Part shown: piece after piece, positions 56,034 to 64,000 of the stretch
Layout: the number at the start of each line of letters is the position of its first letter
Position numbering within the stretch: position 1 is the stretch's first letter
NCBI GenBank assembly: GCA_004194705.1
Contig: SADC01000187.1
Span: 1 to 64,000 of the forward strand
Source of the DNA: Ditylenchus dipsaci
Lineage: Eukaryota; Nematoda; Chromadorea; Rhabditida; Anguinidae
Reading direction: 5' to 3'
DNA: 64,000 nucleotides
Notes under the pieces: generated by a model
Told to the model about the DNA's origin: nothing
What the model saw: the letters and a program-made list of their open reading frames with translations, nothing else
Databases searched by the model: none
Program-made: the position numbers and the translations under genes

Positions 56034-56363
56034 CCCTAAGTGCACAATGATCCGTTTTTTGTCCGCATCCGCACTTAAAACGCAATATAGAAAAAACAAT
56101 GAAATTTGTTTCCGTATATGCATTTAATGTAGTCCACAATGTAGTCCGCATTGCGAACTACAAAATGCGTAACTACAAAATACATAAATCAGGGCTCCCG
56201 GTGAAAATTTTCGAAAATAAGTACATTTTCTAAAAAAGTAAGATTTTGACACCGAAAATAAGCACATTTTCTAAAACACGCGAAAATCGACTTTAAACAC
56301 TTTTTTCTCAATAAAGATACCACATTCAAAAAATAAAACAATGGAAACAGTTTTTTTCCCATA

Positions 56364-56506
56364 AACAGTCAACCCTCGATTTAACGGCACCCAAAAATAG
56401 ACCAATTTGGTCGGCATTGACTAAGATTTAGTCAAAGTGAACTCTCGATTTAACGGCACCCCGGGCCCGGTCCCTAGGAGTTCCGTTAAATCGAGGTTCA
56501 CTGTAT
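56364..56506. repeat. TACAGTC-class element, TTTAACGGCACCC version, copy A
   Basis: ACAGTCAACCCTCGATTTAA opens and TTAAATCGAGGTTCACTGTA closes. CCCGGGCCCGGTCCCTAGG is in the middle. It is a shorter relative of copy B at 56825-56984. Confidence 0.7.
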
Positions 56507-56824
56507 CTCCTAACTCGAATTTTCCTGTTCAATTCGTTTTGTTTTTTGCTATTTTTGAGCGAAAAACAGAGCAAAATACATTGCTCAAAAAAAGCAAAAA
56601 ACAGAAAAATTCAAATGTTTTTTCGCAGTCCTCGTTTTTTCATAAGCCGATCAGAGACCCCGGCCCGATTGATATCGAAATTCACATGCACTTGGAGAGG
56701 AGTTTTGAGCATTTCCATCTTCAGAGAATTTCTTGCATCTGTCCACAGCGACTTGCACAAAGAGAAGACTTGCTCCACAAACGCATTAGCCAGCTGAATG
56801 AAGAGTACGATGCTGACAAGTTTG

Positions 56825-56984
56825 TACAGTCAACCCTCGATTAAACGGCACCCCTAGGGACCGGGCCCAGGGTGCCGTTAAATCGAGGGTTCACTTTGAC
56901 TAAATCTTAGTCAATGCCGACCAAATTATTCTATTTTTGGGTGCCGTTAAATTGAGGGGCCGTTTAATCGAGGGTTGACTGTAT
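56825..56984. repeat. TACAGTC-class element, TTTAACGGCACCC version, copy B
   Basis: TACAGTCAACCCTCGATTAA and TTAATCGAGGGTTGACTGTA are inverted ends flanked by TA. CTAGGGACCGGGCCC follows the left end. It interrupts the coding-looking frame that ends DADKFVQ. Confidence 0.75.
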
Positions 56985-57609
56985 AGTCATTACTCGTTAT
57001 TCTAAAGACAAAATCTGAAATTTTTATATAATTGTTGTGACTTTTGTTGAAGATCTTCTGCTACTTGTTCTTCGCTGGATCCACATCAAAACTTCATCAG
57101 CAATTCGGCGCAGCATTCGATTAACTTGTGCCACTTAGTTGAAGAGCTCATTTATTTGTGCGATTTTAGGCGCGACTTGTTTCGCCAGCTCCTCAGCTTC
57201 GGTGCAGTCGTAGTTTCAGCAGACGACAAGAGCACAGTCAGCAAATCTCCTAGCTTCACAATTCTTTCAATGACCTTTCCCGGGTTAGCCATCTTTCCCA
57301 TGGAAGCCAAATTGATTTAGTCTTTGCACGGAATGCAGTGAGCATGGAATGCGTCCTTTTCGAGAAAATGAAAAATGCGCCGCAGGCGAAATTTTGAAAA
57401 TTCGAAGTGTTTTCTTACATTTAAGGCGTCGATTCAGAAAATAAGTACAAATAAGTACAAAATTACAAAATAAGTACAAATCTTATTAATAAGTACGATC
57501 GGGAGCCCTGACGTAAATGCATATACGGAAACAAATTTCATTGTTTTTCTATACTGCATTTTAAGTGCGGATGCGGACGAAAAACGGATCATTGTGCACG
57601 TAGGGTGAA

Positions 57610-58886
57610 TGACAGTATGATACTGTTGATGCACTAGACCCCGGAGAATGTTAAGCGAACTAATTAAGGTGGGGTTTTTAGAAATTCATTCACACCATTA
57701 TACTTAATTGAAAATTATTCATCAGAAAGCATAAATTACATCAGGCCACAGCAACTTTAGAACCAGTTTTTCACGTAGAATCTGAATTAAAAATCAGATC
57801 TTAAAAAAAATCCCAGAAAAGCAGATTATTTTAGAAGTTATCGTAAAAATCTGAATTTCAAAAAATGTAAAGTAGTTTTTAAATGCTCTTTTTGTCTCAA
57901 AATTTGTGATGTACTGAAATAAATAAATATGCATAAGAAAGCTTGTTCACTCAGCTACAAAACAAGCTATATATTTTGATTTTGTCATGAATCAGCTCAA
58001 AGATATAAACAAAATACGAAACATTACTAAAATTTTTGCCCAAAAAGTTCAAATTCGCGCCTTTTGAATTTTTTCGCACAAATAGGACAAGAAATATTTT
58101 TAAAACGACTCCAAATGCTCAATAGAACATGGAGAATAAATGGTCATAACAGGGTGCGCAGAGATAACAAATATGGTATCTAAAACATAATCCTCAAAAT
58201 CTTTATATCCCCGAGAGGGACTTTTAACATTGTTTTTTCGAGTCTGTCTGAAAAGGCATGTATGATAAAATTACACATCATTTTGTAGCGCACAATGTGT
58301 TCTTTTAGATGCCAAAAACTGTAATCTCAGAAAATCGATATAATGAAAGTTATGGGCGTTTTTGTAAAATAACTGCAATTTTTATAACTCACATTTTAGG
58401 GATCTTTGCTTAATTTCATAAACTGGTACTTATGCAACTACAGGAAGATGGAGAAGCTCATGCGGAACATTTTAGTTTTCAGAACAGATAAAAATTATGT
58501 CTGGGCCAAAAGTTACAGTCTTAGCTATATCTTCAATCGTTTGTATATAGTAGTTCAATAGCTTGTATTTTAATTTTTGCATAAAATAGCTGACAGACAA
58601 AAAACCGGTACCATCCTAAAATACGTTTCCGTCGCCCTTACTATAGGGTGCCTAAGAAAAAAAACCACTATACTTTGAGGGCACCGTAGAACCACATTTT
58701 AATATTAATTTTTCGTGCACAATATGTCATCTTGTAGCTCTAAAAATGCTCTATTGAATGGTGTATTAAAGGGAGGGGAACTTTATATAAGCATCGTCTA
58801 GGGTCACATGTTCCAATCCCCATGAGTACACACCCTATTTCATATCTCTTTTTATTTACAAGCGGTGTTGAAATGATCCTCACACT
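57610..58886. other. Non-coding AT-rich stretch
   Basis: No open frame of note and no clear foldback. Words such as ATTTTGTAGC and TGAAAGTTATGGGC recall satellite-like intergenic DNA. I see nothing to annotate. Confidence 0.4.
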
Positions 58887-58974
58887 CAGTGTTGTAAATT
58901 ACATCGGTGCGGCCCCGGCACCAGGCAGCTCACGGTACTGGGGTGGGGGGTGACCGATGTAATTTACAACACTG
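58887..58974. mobile_element. 88-bp hAT-like MITE with exact 8-bp duplication
   Basis: CAGTGTTGTAAATTACATCG and CGATGTAATTTACAACACTG are perfect inverted ends that make up almost half the element. CTCACACT flanks it exactly (58879-58886 and 58975-58982). The middle is GC-rich (CGGCCCCGGCACC). Very young or well preserved. Confidence 0.85.
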
Positions 58975-59024
58975 CTCACACTCTTGACTATCCAATTTTT
59001 TTTTTGAAATTAAAGTGTTGAGAT

Positions 59025-59539
59025 CAGTGTTTGGACCTCGTACTTCGTACTCGTACACGTACTCGTACTCGTACTACGAGTACGAGTACGAAGTACGAGC
59101 GAAAAATTTTAGAGGTACGAAGTACGAGTACGATGTACGAGCTTAAAATTTTGTGGTACGAGGTACGAGTACGAAGTACGAGAAGAAATTTTAGAGGTAC
59201 GAGGTACGAGTACGAGGTACGAACTAAAATACAAATATTTATAAATCACAAAGCAAATACTGGCGCTTTACCACTAAAAAGCCGAATCTTAATGTCTTTT
59301 AATGAAAAAGACATTGCAAAATATTTTTTTTCAAATTTTTCCCTGAATATCTAATCCGTTTTTATACAAAGTACGAGTACGAAGTACGAGCGAAAAATTT
59401 TAGAGGTACGAAGTACGAGTACGATGTACGAGCTTAAAATTTTCGTTGTACGATGTACGAGTACGAAGTACGACGGTTAAAATTTAGCGGTACGAAGTAC
59501 GAGTACGAGTACGACCCTTTTCTGAAAGTCCAAACACTG
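59025..59539. mobile_element. 515-bp hAT-like element filled with TACGAAGTACGAG repeats
   Basis: CAGTGTTTGGAC and GTCCAAACACTG are the ends and GTTGAGAT flanks both sides exactly. The arms consist of GTACGAAGTACGAGTACGA units, with AGCGAAAAATTTTAGAGGTA between them. It sits inside an older inverted repeat whose outer arms (AAATTAAAGTGTTGAGAT; ATCTCAACACTTTAATCTT) lie at 59006-59024 and 59578-59596. Open frames of R-T-R-T type are repeat readings. Confidence 0.8.
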
Positions 59540-59599
59540 GTTGAGATACGGTGTTATAATTGCTTTTTTATAAGACTGTATCTCAACACTTTAATCTTC

Positions 59600-60510
59600 A
59601 AAAAAAATTCTCATTCTTATCTAAGCCAAAACAATTTGACCCGAAAACCAGCCGAAAAACCCTGGATTTTTTCATAAAAATTCAGGTGTTTGCACCTTGG
59701 CTTTATTATTTTTCTTTAAATTTTGCGTAGCATACCAACAGAATTATTTTTGAAAAATTTAAAAAAAGTTATAGCCATTTCCGAGTGAGGATTGTTGTAT
59801 TTTCAGTCAGCCATTGTGTACGAGGCCTTAGATACATCTGCGGAAAAAAGAAAAAAATTCCTGTGAAAAATCGGTCGTGGAATTGTCCCCATGCCCTACA
59901 AAGCATTTTATTTCTTTGATTCTTTCGAGATCAGTTACTGCCTAATTATAAATTTTTAGTTAGTTTTGATAGCGATAGAACAGACTCATTCATTCATTTC
60001 TGTGGCGTGAAATTACAAAACTTCTGGCCATAACATTTGTATACCACCTACTGTTTGTGGCAGGGATTATTCATAGAATAGTGCTTTGCCCATTCCCCCA
60101 AGGCAACACACCAATGACTCATTCGCCCACAATATTTTGTTGTTTTCTAGAGCTTTGTTTTGTTAGCTATTGACATTTCCGCTAGCACCACTACCACCAC
60201 TATTTTCAATGCACATTCTGTCATTTCCCACAAACATTCATTCTTGTAAGCACACACACAGTTTTAATAAGCAAAGCGAACTTTCCTAGTTTGTTTTTTG
60301 AAAAATCAGCAGGTATTGCTAACACTTGCCTGTTTGTTTACTCAAGCCAGAGAGAGCTTCTCAGCTGTTTAGGTTTTTTTTGAAGGGTTTAGAGACATTC
60401 GGTGTTTTTTTTACAAAAGACAAACCTTTTGCGTTCAAAAATTTTGTATTTGTCTCAACTTATTGCTTCGAGGTTACTCCAGCTAAATCATCTACTTGAC
60501 GAAAATCATG
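59600..60510. other. Non-coding stretch
   Basis: No gene is supported. CACCACTACCACCACTATT near 60187 and TGTTAGCTATTGACATTTCC suggest unique intergenic DNA, possibly regulatory, but nothing specific can be named. Confidence 0.35.
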
Positions 60511-60909
60511 TTAGAGTCTAACCTCGATAAACTTCAATTCTGTTTTTCGTCAATTTTGTTTTGACAGCCTGGTCCTATGTATCGCAAGGATGCCGATTTT
60601 GCGGATCGTTTTTCAAAATCCAAAATTTTTTCTCTAAAAAAGCAAAAACCTAATGAACGGACACCCCCAAAAAGTTCGTTCTCCAGCTGAGTCGACCCTA
60701 TTTCAGACAAAAACAGGTGTCCGTTTATCGAGGTTCGGCTTTTTTAGAAGAAAAAGTTTTTGGATTTCAAAAAACGATCGGCACAATCAGCATCCTTGCG
60801 ATATTTAGGACCAGACTGTCAAAACAGAATTGACAAAAACATTAAAAAATACAGACCCAGATGGGGAACGAACTTTTTGGAGGTGTACGTTTATCGAGGT
60901 TCGACTGTA
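60511..60909. repeat. TACAGTC-class element, CGATAAAC version
   Basis: The left end TTAGAGTCTAACCTCGATAA and the right end TTATCGAGGTTCGACTGTA are inverted. The block CGCAAGGATGCCGATT and GGTCCTA returns inverted as AATCAGCATCCTTGCGATA near 60785, and GTCCGTTTATCGAGGTTCGG occurs internally at 60719. Confidence 0.6.
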
Positions 60910-60999
60910 CTCTTTTTCGGTTCAAATATTGGAGGATACCTAGATACCCATCTCCTATATAGTATGAGAGATGTTTTGTGGCTGGACACTTGACAATTT

Positions 61000-61565
61000 T
61001 TTTTAAGTTTTTGTTTTTTTGTCAATTTTTTTAAACTGAAGCTGAAAATGGTGTTATTGGATTTTGGTTTTAGAGTTTTTTTGGTTTAAATTTTTTAGGG
61101 GTTACTGAGAGAATTGTGGTTTTTTTGCTTGAAAGTCAAAATCTTGAGCTAAGCGGGTTAGAATGCCAAGGCGAGCGGTGAATTTCCGGGCGTAGTGTTT
61201 TTTTAAATTCAAATGTTTTTGTCTCGAGAGGATATTTGTATTATACTTTTTTTTCGAACTGCTTTTTGTTTATTGTCTTTGATTTCTTTTGTTTGTAGGT
61301 CAGCTAAAAAAAGCAAGTATGTCGTAGTTAGTAGTAATTGGTAGGTCGGCCAGGAGAGTGGTTAGGTGAGCCAGGAGAGTTGATAGGTACGCAAAAGATG
61401 GGGAAGAGGTACCAGAAGAGTAAGTAAGGATACCACGAGAGTAGGTAAGGGTACAGGAGAGTGGATAGGGATTCTAAAGAGTATGCGACGTTGCAAGGAA
61501 TGTGGGTTGGACGCCAGGAGAGTGGGTGAGGGTACCATGTAAGTGTACCAGGAGATAATATAACT
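61000..61565. repeat. Copy of the 38-40 kb dispersed repeat with GAGAGTGG array
   Basis: GAAGCTGAAAATGGTG, TTTTGGTTTTAGAGTTTTT and GAAAGTCAAAATCTTGAGC match the paragraph repeated between 38.2 and 40.6 kb. The array GCCAGGAGAGTGGTTAGG and TACCAGAAGAGTAAGTAAGG follows at 61320-61560. Confidence 0.6.
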
Positions 61566-61569
61566 TTAC

Positions 61570-64000
61570 ATGTACTTTGGACAGAGTGTTTATTCTGTTA
61601 TAGGCCGAAAATGAAATAAATGCAAAAAATGCAATATTGAAATTTAAATGTTTATTTTCTTGAGAGGAAATCAACATTGACAGTTAATTTAAAATTTCAA
61701 GAGCAGTTTTCGAAGGAAATCGGGTACGCTAAGCACGAATCTGGTGTTCTTTGTTGTTATATAGTGAATCAGGTTAAATGGAAAAAAAATTAAATAAATG
61801 TGCATTTTAATGCCTTCTAAAATTTTGTCCTGCTTTTATATCTAAGCGAATCTGTATCTCCGCACAGAAAATGAATATCGAAAAAATATCAGCTCTTTTG
61901 CCTACAATATGGGTATGCTCTACCAGAATATACACTTGTCACGGTCCGTACTGGGAGTGTTATAAACTAATTGAATGTCTACAAAAATTTTCCCCTTGAT
62001 TTATTTGGTATGCAGTAAACCAGCCATTGAGCCAGCTGCAAATCTAAGTGACAATCACGAAATGGTCTCCCACTGTCCCGTTTTTTGCACCCAGTCAGCC
62101 AACCAACCTTTTAAAATATATTTGATTTGCGCGCAATTGAAGCAAGCACCACAAGGGGCATCCAAAGGTCGGAAGCTGAATGGGTTGTGGCCTTGCCTGC
62201 CTGTTAATCATCATCCATTGAGCTGTACACTGTGAGAGTAAAGGCAGGGACTGACTTCTCTTTGCTCTTTTGCATACATTGCTGGTGGTTGGCCAGTCTT
62301 TTTTGTTAGTAATATATTTCCATATTGTTGACTGCACATTATATTTACCCCAAGACTTATTATTGCTTGTTGATCCAACAATACACACTACTTTCTGATG
62401 TGTTTATTTTTATTACTTTTTGCTTGTATCTAGATCTTAGAAAAAGTGTATGTACGTAGTGGTAATCTAATCCACGAGCAGTTTAGTAGATCGACTGTTG
62501 GACAGCAAAAAGTCTGACAAGGAAATGCCGTAATTTATGTTTTAAGTTAATAAATGTAAATTCAATTGATTACCCAAGATTGAATTTGTTGAGGTCTCGT
62601 ACCGATGGCTACTTAATGTGGGATGATAAACAATACAAAGTTGAAAAAACAACAAGTTTCAGTTTGCTATTCAAAGTTTTGCTATTGAGAGTCGAGGGTT
62701 GCGCTAACCTGACGCTTTTTTCCAAAAGTATATCTCGGATCATTGACACCCGCAACTCTTAATAGCATAACTGTTGCCATTTGCAAACAACGACAGGCAA
62801 AACCGAAATCCTTAAATTTTTAAAATCACTCGACGGTATGAACAAAGTTTGTGTAACATTCCCACGTTTGGTGTCGACGTACTGGACGCTGGCCGGCCTA
62901 ACACTATAAGGCATAAAAACTTAATGCAACTTTTTTTAAATAATCGCGAACTCACTGAATATACACCGAGGCAATCAGTAACCTGCAAGGCTACACAGAA
63001 CTTTGTGAGGTTAGAAAATGTTTCAAGTATAACTCCCTTGCTTACACTTAAAAGCATTAACTTATCCATTGCTTTTCCGGTTTAAAAGAGTGTTTTACTG
63101 CACAAATGGATTAGCTAGCCTCTTCAGTGTGTCTCCCTGCTCCAAACTTGTTGTCATTAAGGTTTTTTGATGATCAAAGAAAAGGAAAATAAAAAAGGAG
63201 AATAAGAATTATTTGATTGGAATATCTAACAAAGGGGTGCCCTTGAAATGCCTGTTCCCCCACCCACAAAAATGACTAATTCCTAATGCTGCTGTTAGTT
63301 GTGTTGTATGTATGCCTCTCTCCCCCCCTCCTTACCCTGCCCCACCGTAGCAGCCAGCCCCTTGTGGGGAGCAGGAAGAAAAGTCATTTTATTCATTAAT
63401 TCTTTTATTTTACATTGGGTGTGTGTGAATGACAAAAATCACAGGATTGTGCACATTCCATCGCAAATTCTCTGCTGCTCCTCCTCCTACTCCAGTGCAT
63501 TATGCAGGGTTGAGGTTAGTTGGCCGAGCCAACTGCTACTTTATCCCTTGCTTCATGGCATTTGTTTATGGCAATAAGGGGCCATCATTGATTGTTGTTA
63601 TTGCTGCTTATTGTCTTTGGAGCATTATATGTAGATAATGCTGACTTGTTTGGAGTTGGTGTGGTGTTTTTTTTGAAAAGAATAATCAATTTTGTAAAAT
63701 ATTGATGTTTTTATCACAGCCTCTAGCCATAAAACTCCGGGGTATATGATAGTATAATCAGAAAACGCACAAATGCATAGGTATTCTATGTGTTTTTTTT
63801 AAAGTAGTGACTTTGATATTTAAGACCCTGATTTACTTACGGTTTTGCTTTAAAGTTTATGAAAGTTATTCTAAAAAAATAGCGATTCAATAGCGAAAAA
63901 TAGCGATAAATAGCGATAGCAAAATAGCGAAAAATATTCTAAAAAATAGCGCCTATTGTTTTAATATTGAAAAATTTGCGATAATCCAATTTAGAGTGTC
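61570..64000. other. Non-coding right end of the window
   Basis: I find no gene. GGGTACGCTAAGCACGAATC at 61722 is a word shared with the palindrome at 43.7-44.5 kb. The frames at 61975-62235, 62812-63085 and 63299-63638 have no domain and overlap on both strands. The right edge holds the TAGCGAAAAA array. Confidence 0.45.
63873..63950. repeat. Short TAGCGAAAAA/TAGCGATA tandem repeat
   Basis: The word AATAGCGA occurs about seven times with variable spacers. Low complexity, non-coding. Confidence 0.6.

Larger units (their letters stand above)
56190..57510. mobile_element. hAT-like element, 1.3 kb, with nested TACAGTC-class repeats
   Basis: CAGGGCTCCCGG and CGGGAGCCCTG are the ends; ACATAAAT and ACGTAAAT flank them (8 bases, one change). 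AATAAGTACA words follow both ends. Inside, two related repeats sit at 56364-56506 and 56825-56984. Between them the plus frame IRDPGPIDIEIHMHLERSFE, LAQREDLLHKRISQLNEEYD looks coding but matches nothing I recognise. Confidence 0.7.
56034..57606. repeat. Palindromic element opened by a hAT insertion
   Basis: CCTAAGTGCACAATGATCCG, CGCATCCGCACTTAAAA and AATGAAATTTGTTTCCGTAT on the left all return inverted at 57518-57606. The hAT-like element 56190-57510 separates the arms, having inserted near the centre of what was a palindrome of about 250 bp. Confidence 0.7.

Noticed and set aside
59031..59354. Open frame beginning with R-T-R-T repeats
   Set aside because: Translation of the TACGAAGTACGAG units inside a hAT-like element.

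Overview
The window looks like nuclear DNA from a small invertebrate, most likely a nematode. The genes are split by short GT-AG introns of about 45-60 bases. The background is AT-rich. One gene encodes a secreted Ly6-like protein ending in the CVCNYDLCNS pattern common in nematode small cysteine-rich secreted proteins. There is no bacterial signature such as operons or Shine-Dalgarno sites. The species is not determined.

Real genes are sparse. (1) 2960-4529, minus strand: a three-exon secreted Ly6/three-finger-like protein. (2) 14461-15445, plus strand: an 83-residue protein that is almost only one CstF-64-like RRM domain. (3) 22745-55378, plus strand: a long type I membrane protein, reconstructed exon by exon. 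It has a signal peptide, two LDL-receptor class A modules, a Ser/Thr/Pro-rich stalk, an EGF module, one membrane segment and a long cytoplasmic tail. A phase-compatible last exon lies across an intron of about 22 kb. (4) 46139-48487, minus strand: a mitochondrial carrier of the SLC25A33/36 pyrimidine-nucleotide type, nested antisense inside that intron. (5) Mobile-element genes: a DDE-transposase-like gene (35266-36811) between long inverted repeats, a FLYWCH gene (41741-42405) between inverted minisatellite arrays, and a PIF/Harbinger remnant (49387-49601).

Most of the rest is foldback DNA. Eight hAT-like elements have 8-bp target duplications. One series of elements carries TACAGTCGAACCTC-type ends around changing internal words. 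Another series begins TACCGTATTT. Three large palindromes share one core, between 21.2 and 45.5 kb. Arrays of about 15-bp units recur beside tRNA B-box-like motifs, and two of them form clear inverted pairs. Elements are often nested, several of them near the middle of older palindromes.

Several conserved domains (LDLa 2, EGF, mitochondrial carrier) are broken by what look like single-base losses, often in short homopolymers. Uncorrected indels in the assembly explain this better than true decay, so gene models here should be read with that in mind.
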